Positions 1-9,352 of a stretch of 64,000 bases of DNA are shown one piece after another. The DNA is taken from positions 32,777 through 96,776 of the forward strand of contig CABYHW010000002.1 of assembly GCA_902518705.1 (NCBI GenBank), written 5' to 3'. The DNA is from an uncultured Alphaproteobacteria bacterium (lineage in GTDB: Bacteria > Pseudomonadota > Alphaproteobacteria > HIMB59 > GCA-002718135). Position 1 is the first letter of the stretch. The number at the start of each line of letters is the position of its first letter. The notes under the pieces are model-generated. The model saw only the letters and a list, made by a program, of their open reading frames with translations, ran no database searches and was not told where the DNA came from. The translations under genes were made by a program, and so were the position numbers.

Positions 1-175
1 TTGAAAAGGACTGTGGTTTATATCCTAGTTTTTTTGCTGCTTCGATAACTCTCAATTTTGTTCTATTAGAAATGCTTGCTCCTTTTGTAAAGCATCGTGA
101 AACAGCCGATTGTGACACACCTGCTAGCTTTGCCACACTACTTGATGTTGGTAATTTTGCTTTCTGAATGTTCAT
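1..175 (-). CDS. LacI-family transcriptional regulator, N-terminal HTH part (runs off the window)
   Basis: Manual reverse-strand translation from ATG at 175: MNIQKAKLPTSSSVAKLAGVSQSAVSRCFTKGASISNRTKLRVIEAAKKLGYKPQSF, a typical LacI helix-turn-helix. Divergent from an ABC operon. Confidence 0.85.
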   Translation of the reverse strand, partial: MNIQKAKLPTSSSVAKLAGVSQSAVSRCFTKGASISNRTKLRVIEAAKKLGYKPQSFS

Positions 176-200
176 TTATCCACTATTAATTTATTCATTA

Positions 201-288
201 CATTGCATATTAATTCAAAGTAATGCAATATCATTTTAATAATTATAGTTATATACATACGCGTAAAAAAATTGTTTTTTATACGTAA
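201..288. promoter_or_regulatory. Candidate LacI-family operator region
   Basis: Inverted attgcat (202-208)/atgcaat (223-229); tacgcgta palindrome (258-265); tacgta (282-287); between divergent LacI gene and ABC operon. Confidence 0.4.
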
Positions 289-302
289 TATATGGAGGAA
301 AC

Positions 303-1544
303 ATGTTTTTAAAAAAATTAATTTTAGGTGGATTAACAGCACTATTCTTCAGCTCATCTTTGTTTGCGGCTGATTGTGGTCCTAATGGACAATCCATCCG
401 AATTTTAGCAAGTGATTTTCCAGCAATTCACGCAATAGCAAATTCTGCTGAAAGCAATTGTGCAGGATCTGCTTCTGAATTCACTCGAAATCATACTACT
501 GAAGCACGCCAAATAATGAACGCTGCTCAAACACCAGATCCAGCAGAGTATACATCAGTGATTGTAGCTAACTCTACTCTTGTTCAGTTAATGAATGATG
601 GACTAGTTAGACCATTAAATGACCTAGTCGAAAAATATGGTGGCAACTTAAAATCTAATCAACTTATAACTATTGATGGTAAAATAATGGCTATAGCATT
701 CATGGCTAATTCTCAGCACATGTATTATAGAACAGATATTTTAGATAAAGCTGGAGTTGATGGAATGCCAGCAACTTATGATGAAATAATTTCTGCTGCT
801 GAAAAAATACGTTCAGCTGGTATTATGGAGCATCCACTTGTAATGAATCTTAAAGTAGGATGGAATGTTGGAGAAGTATTTAATACTATATACTTAGCAC
901 ATGGTGGAGAATTCTTTAAGCAAGGTAGTGCAGAAGCATCTATTAATAACGCTAAAGGTATTGCGGCTCTAGAAACAATGAAAGCTCTAGTTGAGTATGC
1001 TCATCCTGATCATTTAACACAGGCATCTGATGATACGCAAGGATTATGGGAAGCTGGTCAAGCTGCAATTGGCTTTATGTGGGGTTCTCGTGGAGGAGTT
1101 ATACTAGATAATGAAGGTTCTTCAGCTGAGGTGACTTCAAATACTGTTCTATCTGCAGCTCCAACTGTTACTGGTGGTTCAATACCAGGAGCAACTTTAT
1201 GGTGGGATGGAATAACTATAGCAACTAACGTGTCTGACAGTGAAGCGGAAGCAACGTTTGCAGCACTTGTAAGTGGTATGACTTCAGAAATGGTTGCTGC
1301 TAATAATGATGATGCAATTTGGTTAATTGATGGTTTTAAACCTGGTCCAGCTGCAGCAGGAGTGTCTGCAACTGCTCAAGGCGGCGCTAAATCTTATCCA
1401 ATGTTTGCTCAAATGGGATTATTGCACAATGCATTAGGTGCAGAGCTAGTTGATTTTTTAAAGGGAGCAGAAAGTGCTGAACAAGCACTTAGTGATGTAG
1501 AGGCTGTTTACGAAACAGCTGCTAAAGACGCAGGTTATCTGTAG
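303..1544 (+). CDS. Sugar ABC transporter substrate-binding protein (family 1)
   Basis: Signal peptide MFLKKLILGGLTALFFSSSLFA; family-1 SBP pattern; followed by two permeases; SD atggagg upstream. Confidence 0.88.
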   Translation: MFLKKLILGGLTALFFSSSLFAADCGPNGQSIRILASDFPAIHAIANSAESNCAGSASEFTRNHTTEARQIMNAAQTPDPAEYTSVIVANSTLVQLMNDGLVRPLNDLVEKYGGNLKSNQLITIDGKIMAIAFMANSQHMYYRTDILDKAGVDGMPATYDEIISAAEKIRSAGIMEHPLVMNLKVGWNVGEVFNTIYLAHGGEFFKQGSAEASINNAKGIAALETMKALVEYAHPDHLTQASDDTQGLWEAGQAAIGFMWGSRGGVILDNEGSSAEVTSNTVLSAAPTVTGGSIPGATLWWDGITIATNVSDSEAEATFAALVSGMTSEMVAANNDDAIWLIDGFKPGPAAAGVSATAQGGAKSYPMFAQMGLLHNALGAELVDFLKGAESAEQALSDVEAVYETAAKDAGYL

Positions 1545-1566
1545 TCAATAAATATAAATCAATAAA

Positions 1567-1594
1567 AAGGGGTTTTCAAATTTGAAAACCCCTT
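1567..1594 (+). terminator. Intercistronic perfect stem-loop between SBP and permease
   Basis: aaggggttttcaaatttgaaaacccctt is a perfect 28-nt palindrome. Confidence 0.8.
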
Positions 1595-1624
1595 ATATCT
1601 TTCTATGTAATTTAAAATAGCATA

Positions 1625-2659
1625 ATGAAGCACAGCACATTCTTATTATTCACCCTTCCTTCATTAAGTGTAATGTTTTTATTTATTGCAATACCTATAG
1701 TTTCTGTTTTTATTCAATCCCTACATATAGAACATAAACAAGTAATAATTGTTTCAGAAAATTGTGATCCTTTTGGATGTGAGACAACAACATCTGTGGA
1801 TACTGAAGCTTCTGCGAAGTTAAAAGAAAAAGCACCTCTTGGTAAATTTAATGGATTTAAAACGTATTCAAACAGAATGCATTTTGCATTTGATGAAATA
1901 GGAGAGGCTTGGAATAGCTCGGATAGTTTTATAGTCTTTGTAAAAAAAATATATAATTACCCCTTATATAGAGCGCTTAGCTTTACTCTTACTTACACCT
2001 TTGTAGTTACTCCGTTTGTTTTATTTCTTGGTTTTTTAGTTGCTCTTGGAGTCAATAATCTTCCTAAGTTGTTAAAAGGTCCAACAATTTTTGCATCTCT
2101 TCTTCCAATGATAGTTACACCTCTTGTTGGTTCATTGATATTGTTTTGGATGGTTGATGGCGATGGTGTTATTGGAGCCACACTCCAAAAAATATTTAAT
2201 GATAATTCTCTGAGCTTGAAAGCATCACCTGTGCTTACCTGGGTCATGTTGATGGTCTATGGTATATGGCATTTGATGCCGTTTAGTTTTATTGTTTTTT
2301 ATGCAGGTCTTCAAACAGTTCCTCATGAAACAATTGAGGCAGCAACTATAGATGGTGCATCTAAATTTCAAAGAACACGCCATGTCGTTATTCCTCATTT
2401 AATGCCACTTGCTATTTTTATAACTTTAATACTTTTAATGGATAATTTTAGAGTTTTTGAACCAATAATAAGTTTTAGAGCAGAAGCCCACGCTACCTCA
2501 ATATCCTGGTTAATATGGAATCATTTGCGTGAAAGTGCTTACCCTCTATATAATGCAGCAGGAGCAACATCTATGATTACTATTTTTTGCGTAGGAATTT
2601 TACTTTTGCCAGTGCTAATTCGAACATGGAGAGATTTTAATGAAAAAAATAAGGGTTAG
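1625..2659 (+). CDS. Sugar ABC transporter permease (MalF-like, CUT1)
   Basis: Multi-TM; EAA loop EAATIDGASKFQRTRHVVIPHLMPL. Confidence 0.88.
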   Translation: MKHSTFLLFTLPSLSVMFLFIAIPIVSVFIQSLHIEHKQVIIVSENCDPFGCETTTSVDTEASAKLKEKAPLGKFNGFKTYSNRMHFAFDEIGEAWNSSDSFIVFVKKIYNYPLYRALSFTLTYTFVVTPFVLFLGFLVALGVNNLPKLLKGPTIFASLLPMIVTPLVGSLILFWMVDGDGVIGATLQKIFNDNSLSLKASPVLTWVMLMVYGIWHLMPFSFIVFYAGLQTVPHETIEAATIDGASKFQRTRHVVIPHLMPLAIFITLILLMDNFRVFEPIISFRAEAHATSISWLIWNHLRESAYPLYNAAGATSMITIFCVGILLLPVLIRTWRDFNEKNKG

Positions 2660-2665
2660 AAATTT

Positions 2666-3547
2666 ATGAATACAAAAATTGAAAATAAATTAACCCCAGT
2701 TCGAATTATTGCTTTTGTATTCGTGGCTCTCTGGTTGATTGTTGCTATGTTTCCTTTTATCTGGACATTGTGGGGGTCTTTTAAAGTACAAGCTGATTTT
2801 TTTTCAAAAGCTGACTGGGCAAATGCAATATTTGGCTTTCATACTGAAAAACAAACAGGTAATTTTTTTACTATTGATGGATATTATGGCTCTTGGATAC
2901 AAGAGGAATTTTGGCGCGCTGTTATTAACACAAGCATAGTAGTATTTTTTACAGTTTTAATTTCTCTTACATTTGGAACTTTAGGAGGCTATGCTCTTGC
3001 AAGGTCTACTTATCGATATGCCTTCTGGATTTTAATGGCAGGTCTTATTTTTCGTGCGATGCCTCATATGACTTTAGTTTCAGGATATCTTCAACCTTTT
3101 TTTGCATGGAATGTTTGGGGAATTTTACCTACAACAATAATTGTACTTGTTGCAATTAATCAGCCTTTTACTCTGTGGATGTTACATTCATTTTTTTTAA
3201 ATATACCAAAAGATTTAGATGAAAGCGCTATGTGCGATGGCTGTAATAGATTTCAAGCATTTAGATATGTGATCATTCCTATAATGTGGCCGGGTGTAAT
3301 AACTACTGGATTATTTAGTTTCCTTCTTGCTTACAATGATTTTACAGTTACATCTATGTTGCTTTCAGATGAAAATGAAACAATGATCCCAGCAATTGCT
3401 AGCTTTTTAGGTACCGTACAGGAAGAAGGTAAAGTAATGTATGCTGTAGCTGCCGTTGTTTCAGCAACTGCTCCATTATTCTTTCTTGTAATGTTTTTTC
3501 AAAGACAGATTGTTAGCGGATTAACAGCTGGAGCAGTTAAAGGTTAA
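2666..3547 (+). CDS. Sugar ABC transporter permease (MalG-like, CUT1)
   Basis: EAA loop DESAMCDGCNRFQAFRYVIIPIMWPG; C-terminal FQRQIVSGLTAGAVKG typical of MalG-type permeases. Confidence 0.9.
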   Translation: MNTKIENKLTPVRIIAFVFVALWLIVAMFPFIWTLWGSFKVQADFFSKADWANAIFGFHTEKQTGNFFTIDGYYGSWIQEEFWRAVINTSIVVFFTVLISLTFGTLGGYALARSTYRYAFWILMAGLIFRAMPHMTLVSGYLQPFFAWNVWGILPTTIIVLVAINQPFTLWMLHSFFLNIPKDLDESAMCDGCNRFQAFRYVIIPIMWPGVITTGLFSFLLAYNDFTVTSMLLSDENETMIPAIASFLGTVQEEGKVMYAVAAVVSATAPLFFLVMFFQRQIVSGLTAGAVKG

Positions 3548-3552
3548 AAATT

Positions 3553-4626
3553 ATGAAACCTGAAGAGTTAAAAAAAAATTTTGAAAATTATCAATTAGCT
3601 ACTCAAAATTTTAACAAAAATTCAATAAAAAATTCTCTAGTTAAATATTTTTCTGAAAATTCGGTGTTTCATTTCTGCTATCCTTTTGGAACATTTAATG
3701 GTTTAGATAAATTGTTAACTAATTGTATAAACCCCCTTTTAGATAGCATTCCTGATCTTGAAAGAAGAGATATGATTGTTATGGCAGGCACAACACCTGA
3801 AGGTAAAGATTGGTTAGGCACTATGGGCAATTATATGGGAACTTTTTTAAAATCATTTTTAGATATTCCGCCAACAGGAAATTTAGTTCATATGCGTTAT
3901 CATGAGTTTTTCCAAATAGAAAATAATCAAATTATAGAAATGCAATCAATTTGGGATCTACCTGAATTGATGATGCAGGCAAATGCATGGCCAATGAGTC
4001 CTCAGCTAGGATCTTTTTTATGCACACCATCTCCTATGACAGGAGACGGTTTAAAGATAGAAGGTGATGGATCAAAAAATTTTGACATTGTAATAAATAT
4101 GCTTCGAGATATGGTTTTACACCCTAGTAATCCAAATCCACAAGTTATGAATTTAGATAAATATTGGCACCCCAGATTTAATTGGTACGGACCAGTTGGA
4201 ATTGGCACAGCAAGGGGTATCGAAGGATTTCGCCATTGGCATCAAATACCTTTTTTGCGTGCAATGCCTGATAGAAAGGGAGGCTCATCAAATGATAGTT
4301 TAAAAAATGAGGGGTTGCAGGATATGCAAACACATTGGATATATGAAGGCGATTATGTCTGTGAAACTGGTTGGCCAAATATGCGATCTACAATTTCTCA
4401 AGATGGATGGATGGGTATTGCTCCATCAAATCAAATTATAGAAATGCGGAGTTTAGATTTTTGGAGATTAGAAAATGGTCTTATCAGAGAGAATTGGGTT
4501 TTAGTAGACCTTCTCGATGTTTATCAGCAAATAGGTGTTAATGTTTTTGATAGAATAAAAGAATTTAACAAAGCGAGAAACATTGGAGATATTAATATTT
4601 CTAGAGGACTTGGCTCAATAAAATAA
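3553..4626 (+). CDS. Tandem SnoaL-like / NTF2-fold protein
   Basis: Two SnoaL-like segments, e.g. GIEGFRHWHQIPFLRAMPDRKGG, in a 357 aa protein; tightly linked to the ABC operon. Confidence 0.65.
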   Translation: MKPEELKKNFENYQLATQNFNKNSIKNSLVKYFSENSVFHFCYPFGTFNGLDKLLTNCINPLLDSIPDLERRDMIVMAGTTPEGKDWLGTMGNYMGTFLKSFLDIPPTGNLVHMRYHEFFQIENNQIIEMQSIWDLPELMMQANAWPMSPQLGSFLCTPSPMTGDGLKIEGDGSKNFDIVINMLRDMVLHPSNPNPQVMNLDKYWHPRFNWYGPVGIGTARGIEGFRHWHQIPFLRAMPDRKGGSSNDSLKNEGLQDMQTHWIYEGDYVCETGWPNMRSTISQDGWMGIAPSNQIIEMRSLDFWRLENGLIRENWVLVDLLDVYQQIGVNVFDRIKEFNKARNIGDINISRGLGSIK

Positions 4627-4665
4627 GTTTTATGATTTCTTATTCCATAAAATTAAAAGGATAAA

Positions 4666-5325
4666 ATGAATTATAAAGCAATATTATTTGGCTCAATAGG
4701 AACTTTAATTGAAACATCAGATTTGCAAAGAGAATCATTTAATGAAGCTTTTAAAGAAGCTGGACTAGATTGGTATTGGGATCAAGAGGATTATAGATTA
4801 TTGCTTAAACAATCTGGTGGTACAAAAAGAATAGAGGATTTTGCAGAAAAAAATAATGTTAATGTAAATGCTTCACAAATTAGAAATAGAAAAACAGAAA
4901 TCTTTAGCTCGTACATTATTCAGAATAAACAAAAATTAAGAAAGAGTGTTGATGAAATAATTAAGTATACAAAAGATAATAATATTAAACTTGCTTTCTC
5001 AACTTCTACAACTTTAAATAATGTCGATGCAGTATTTGAAAGTCTTTCCGGTCAAATTTCAAAAGAAGAATTTGAATTCATTGGTAATAAATCATTTGTT
5101 AAAAATGAAAAACCACATCCAGAAATTTATAAAGTTACATTGGATAAATTAAATTTACAGCCAGAAGATTGTCTTGCAATAGAGGATACTGAAGAAAGTA
5201 GTAATTCTGCCGTAAGTGCTGGAATTAAATGCATTGGGTTTCCAGGTGATTACCATTTGGAAGATAGTTTTCAAATGTGTATTAAAAAAATGAATTTATT
5301 AGATCAATCTATTTTTTCATTGTAA
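4666..5325 (+). CDS. HAD-superfamily hydrolase (beta-phosphoglucomutase-like)
   Basis: HAD-type layout: N-terminal AILFGSIGTLIETSD, central STSTTLNN, C-terminal EKPHPEIYKVTLDKLNLQPEDCLAIEDTEESSNSAVSAG. Confidence 0.8.
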   Translation: MNYKAILFGSIGTLIETSDLQRESFNEAFKEAGLDWYWDQEDYRLLLKQSGGTKRIEDFAEKNNVNVNASQIRNRKTEIFSSYIIQNKQKLRKSVDEIIKYTKDNNIKLAFSTSTTLNNVDAVFESLSGQISKEEFEFIGNKSFVKNEKPHPEIYKVTLDKLNLQPEDCLAIEDTEESSNSAVSAGIKCIGFPGDYHLEDSFQMCIKKMNLLDQSIFSL

Positions 5326-5338
5326 ATAATCAGATCAA

Positions 5339-6106
5339 ATGTTTCTAAAAAATTTTAATGTAAAAAATAAGACTGCTCTTGTGACAGGGTCAGGCAAAGG
5401 CATAGGTAAAGCATGTGCTATAGCGTTAGCAGAAGCAGGTGCAAATGTAATTATTCTTAGTCGTACAGAAAAAGATCTATTAATTGTTCAAAACAAAATT
5501 AAAAAACTCAAAAAGAAATGTAGTTATTATGTGTGTGATGTAACTAATTTAAAAGAAATAAAAAAAATATTTTCTAAAATCAATAAATTAGACATATTAG
5601 TAAATAATGCTGGCACAAATAGACCTGAATATTTCACCAAAATTAAAAGAAAAGATATGAGTGAAGTGGTTGATCTTAATATTAAAGCATCATTCGATAT
5701 TGCTCAATTAGCTACAAAAGTTATGCTTAAATCAAAAAATAGAAAAAAAATTGGTGGATCAATAATAAATATCTCTTCTCAGTTAGGTAAAGTTGGAGCT
5801 CCTCTTAGAAGTGTTTATAATATGACTAAATTTGGTGTTGAAGGTCTTACCAAAGGGATGGCTATTGATTTGGCTAAATATAACATTAGAGTTAACTCTG
5901 TTTGTCCTACATTTGTGGAAACACCAATGGTCAAAAAATTTTTTAAAGATAAAAGTTTTAAAAAATCTGTAATTGAAAACATACCTTTAGGAAAAGTAGC
6001 AACAGAAAGTGATATTGCTAGTGCTGTAGTGTATCTTGCTTCAGATGCCGCATCAATGATGACTGGTTCATCACTAGTAATTGATGGAGGATGGACAGCT
6101 AAATAA
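5339..6106 (+). CDS. SDR-family oxidoreductase
   Basis: TGSGKGIGKACA, NNAG, YNMTK catalytic motif, C-terminal DGGWTAK. Confidence 0.92.
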   Translation: MFLKNFNVKNKTALVTGSGKGIGKACAIALAEAGANVIILSRTEKDLLIVQNKIKKLKKKCSYYVCDVTNLKEIKKIFSKINKLDILVNNAGTNRPEYFTKIKRKDMSEVVDLNIKASFDIAQLATKVMLKSKNRKKIGGSIINISSQLGKVGAPLRSVYNMTKFGVEGLTKGMAIDLAKYNIRVNSVCPTFVETPMVKKFFKDKSFKKSVIENIPLGKVATESDIASAVVYLASDAASMMTGSSLVIDGGWTAK

Positions 6107-6113
6107 TCAAAAA

Positions 6114-6971
6114 TTAATTTTCTTTATTTATAAAATAAGTTGCTACGATTACAATTACACCACCAATAAAAGTAATTAAAGTTGGTATTTCATAAAAAAT
6201 TATAAATGTTAACAACACACCAAATACAGGAAATAAAGCGTAAAATGGAAATACTCTATTAACAGGATACATCCTATACAAATAAAACATCGACATATGT
6301 GCAGCAATTGAGACAAAGATACCTGAATGCAATATTAATAACCATGACTGAAAACTAATATTTTTTATTTCGTTTATCGTTTGTCCTTCAAATATTGATG
6401 ATGAAATAATTAGTAATACAAATCCAACTAGTCCCATTACTGCATTTGTGAGAGTAACTTCTAAATCTTTTAGGTACCTGGAAAATACTTGTGCACTAGC
6501 ATAGAAGAATGCCATTAACGTTATTAAGATTAATGCAAAAATTTCATTTCTTATCAATGGATCAAAGCCTAACAAAATAATGCCAAAAAAAGAAATAAAT
6601 ATAAGTACCCATTTTTTAATACTTACTTTCTCTTTTAAAAAAAATGAGCTTAATAATATTGCAAATGGTACAGCCAGTTGAGAACCAATAATTATCGGAG
6701 AAACTATGTTTGTTTCATTTAAAGATAATGTCATAAAAACATTTGCCAAAAAACCCATAGAAATTGAAAAAAAGAGAAGTGGTAACCAGTATTTTTTTTC
6801 AGGAATTCTAAATCGCCAAAAAGGCAAAAGACATATGAAAACCACTAACATTCTTAAACTTCCCATTAATAATGGGGGTACATTTTCATTAAAAATAACT
6901 TTCTGAACAGGGTAGGCACTTCCAAATAAAAAAGTGATTATTAAAATTAAAAAGTAATGTCTTAAAAGCAT
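6114..6971 (-). CDS. EamA/DMT-family transporter
   Basis: About 10 TM, two-repeat EamA pattern. Confidence 0.85.
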   Translation of the reverse strand: MLLRHYFLILIITFLFGSAYPVQKVIFNENVPPLLMGSLRMLVVFICLLPFWRFRIPEKKYWLPLLFFSISMGFLANVFMTLSLNETNIVSPIIIGSQLAVPFAILLSSFFLKEKVSIKKWVLIFISFFGIILLGFDPLIRNEIFALILITLMAFFYASAQVFSRYLKDLEVTLTNAVMGLVGFVLLIISSSIFEGQTINEIKNISFQSWLLILHSGIFVSIAAHMSMFYLYRMYPVNRVFPFYALFPVFGVLLTFIIFYEIPTLITFIGGVIVIVATYFINKEN

Positions 6972-6994
6972 TCGAGCTAAAATTTATTTTCTAA

Positions 6995-7894
6995 TTAGTT
7001 ATTTGCAGCAACTACAGCTGCCATAATTGACGCAAGTTTAGAATTTTTACTATCTGCTCTGCTAGGGACTACAACTGGTACTTTACCACCAATTACTATT
7101 CCTGCCGCACAAGCATTCATAAAATAAACCATTATTTTGGACAAAGAATTTCCAGTTTCTAAATTAGGTACTAATAATACATCAGCATCACCAGCAACAT
7201 CATTATTTATTCCTTTTATTTTAGCTGCTTCCTTAGAAACAGCATTATCAAAAGCAAGCGGTCCATTAACAAAAGCATTAATTTTTTCTTCTAACGCAAG
7301 TTCCATAACTTTTTTGGCATCTACTGAACTTGGCATACTGTCAATTGGATCTTCTGTACCTGATAAAATTGCAACTTTTGGTTTAGTAATATTTAATTTA
7401 TTACAAAATTGAACAGCATTTTTAAGAATTTGTAATTTTATATCAACTCTTGGTAAAACATTTAAGGCGCCATCAGTAATAAAAAGGGGTTTTTTAAGCT
7501 GTGGCGTAGTCATATGCCAAATATGACTTAATCTTCTACCATCAAGTAAATTAAATTCTTTTTTTAAATAAGAGCGCATTAAAATATCAGTATGGAGATT
7601 CCCTTTAATTATGATTTTACTTTTATTTTCATTAGAAATTTGACAAGCAATTGAAGCACTATCCTCTTCATCTTTAGCTTCTACAATATTAAAATTAGAA
7701 ATATCCAAACTTAATTTTTTCGCTGTTTCAGTAATTAAACTTTTATTTCCAATTAAAGTTGGATCGATGAGGTTCATATTCTTACCTTCAATTACAGCTG
7801 ATAATATGCTTTCTTGATTGGGGCATACGACAGCAGCGGGTATGTTAGGAGTCTCTAAAGCTTTACTTTTAAGATCTTCTGGTAATGTGCTCAT
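6995..7894 (-). CDS. Phosphate acetyl/butyryltransferase family protein
   Basis: PTB/PTA features: DGALNVLPRVDIKLQILKNAV, GDADVLLVPNLETGNSLSK, VVVPSRADS. Confidence 0.85.
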   Translation of the reverse strand: MSTLPEDLKSKALETPNIPAAVVCPNQESILSAVIEGKNMNLIDPTLIGNKSLITETAKKLSLDISNFNIVEAKDEEDSASIACQISNENKSKIIIKGNLHTDILMRSYLKKEFNLLDGRRLSHIWHMTTPQLKKPLFITDGALNVLPRVDIKLQILKNAVQFCNKLNITKPKVAILSGTEDPIDSMPSSVDAKKVMELALEEKINAFVNGPLAFDNAVSKEAAKIKGINNDVAGDADVLLVPNLETGNSLSKIMVYFMNACAAGIVIGGKVPVVVPSRADSKNSKLASIMAAVVAANN

Positions 7895-8011
7895 ATTTGG
7901 TATTCTCTCTATACCACTGCTACAATTTTTCCTATGATATTTCTTTATTGTGTAAGAAATATTCTTTGATTTATCGATAATTTCATATACTCAATCTTTA
8001 ATAAGGAAAAA

Positions 8012-9352
8012 ATGGACTTAGAAAAAAGAACTGAAATACCTAATTCATTAGAAGAACATTGGATGCCATTTACATCTAATAGAGACTATAAAAATAGTCC
8101 AAGATTAATGGTTAAGGCAGAAGGCGTTTACTATACTGATCATTATGGAAATAAATTAATCGATGCTAGCTCAGGATTATTTTGTAGTCCAGCGGGTCAT
8201 TCAAGACCAGAAATAAGAGAAGCAGTATCAAAACAATTAGAGCAATTAGATTATGTTCAACCATTTCAACAAGGTTTTGGTGGTTCATTTGATTTAGCTA
8301 GAAAAGTTTCAAAACATACACCCGAAGATTTAAATAAAATATTTTTTACTATTTGTGGTTCGTCAGCTGTTGAAACAGCAATTAAAACAGCCATAGCATA
8401 TTTTAAAGCAAAAGGAGAAGGTCATAGATCCCACATAGTAGGGAGAGAAAGAGGTTACCATGGAATGAATATTGGAGGAATCTCTGTTGGCGGAATGATT
8501 GCTAATAGAAAAACTTTCTCAAATATTCTCATGCCAAATGTACATCATCTAAGACATACTCATTTACCTGAAAATTTATTTGTAAAAGGCGAACCTGAAA
8601 CAGGTGCTGATCTAGCAGATGATCTTGAAAGAATTGCTGGTAACATAGGTGCTGAAAATATTGCAGCATGTATTGTAGAGCCAGTAGCAGGATCAACAGG
8701 AACTTTAGTTCCACCAAAAGGATACTTAAAAAGACTAAGAGAAATTTGTGACAAACACGGAATTCTTTTAATTTTTGATGAAGTTATTACTGGCTGGGGA
8801 AGAATGGGCGCTCCATTTGCAGCTCAAGCTTTTGATGTTTGTCCTGATATCATGACAATGGCTAAAGCAATTACTAATGGTGTTGTGCCTTTAGGAGCAG
8901 TAGCTTCACGTGATCATATCTATGATACTATTGTTGATGCTTCACCTACAGGAGCTATAGAATTTTTTCATGGTTATACTTATTCTGCTATACCTGTTTC
9001 AATGGCAGCAGGTTTAGCAATGCAAGATATAATCGAGAAAGAAGATTTATTTAATAGAGCAAAAGATATGTCTCCATATTTCTTAGATGGTTTATTTACT
9101 TTGAAAGACTTAGATATCATTACTGATATAAGAGGATATGGAATGATGGGAGGAATTGATATTAAAATGGATGAGCGTTTAGGCAAAGCTGGATATGCTT
9201 GTTTTAAAAAATTATTTGAAGCAGGCTTAAGCTTGAAAGCAACAGGTGATTGTTTAATTGTTGCACCTCCATTTACTTGTGAAAAAAAACATATTGATGA
9301 GATAATTGAAAAATTAAGAACAGGTATCTCAAACTATATGCATGACAGATAA
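8012..9352 (+). CDS. Class III omega-amino acid:pyruvate aminotransferase (beta-alanine/taurine type)
   Basis: HWMPFTSNR, GRERGYHGMNIGG, LLIFDEVITGWGRMG, MAKAITNGVVPLGAV (PLP Lys), HGYTYSA. Confidence 0.88.
   Translation: MDLEKRTEIPNSLEEHWMPFTSNRDYKNSPRLMVKAEGVYYTDHYGNKLIDASSGLFCSPAGHSRPEIREAVSKQLEQLDYVQPFQQGFGGSFDLARKVSKHTPEDLNKIFFTICGSSAVETAIKTAIAYFKAKGEGHRSHIVGRERGYHGMNIGGISVGGMIANRKTFSNILMPNVHHLRHTHLPENLFVKGEPETGADLADDLERIAGNIGAENIAACIVEPVAGSTGTLVPPKGYLKRLREICDKHGILLIFDEVITGWGRMGAPFAAQAFDVCPDIMTMAKAITNGVVPLGAVASRDHIYDTIVDASPTGAIEFFHGYTYSAIPVSMAAGLAMQDIIEKEDLFNRAKDMSPYFLDGLFTLKDLDIITDIRGYGMMGGIDIKMDERLGKAGYACFKKLFEAGLSLKATGDCLIVAPPFTCEKKHIDEIIEKLRTGISNYMHDR

Noticed and set aside
1993-2247. 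84 aa minus-strand ORF
   Set aside because: Antisense to a clear ABC permease; no recognisable domain.
7137-7412. 91 aa plus-strand ORF
   Set aside because: Antisense to the phosphate acetyl/butyryltransferase gene; mirror ORF.
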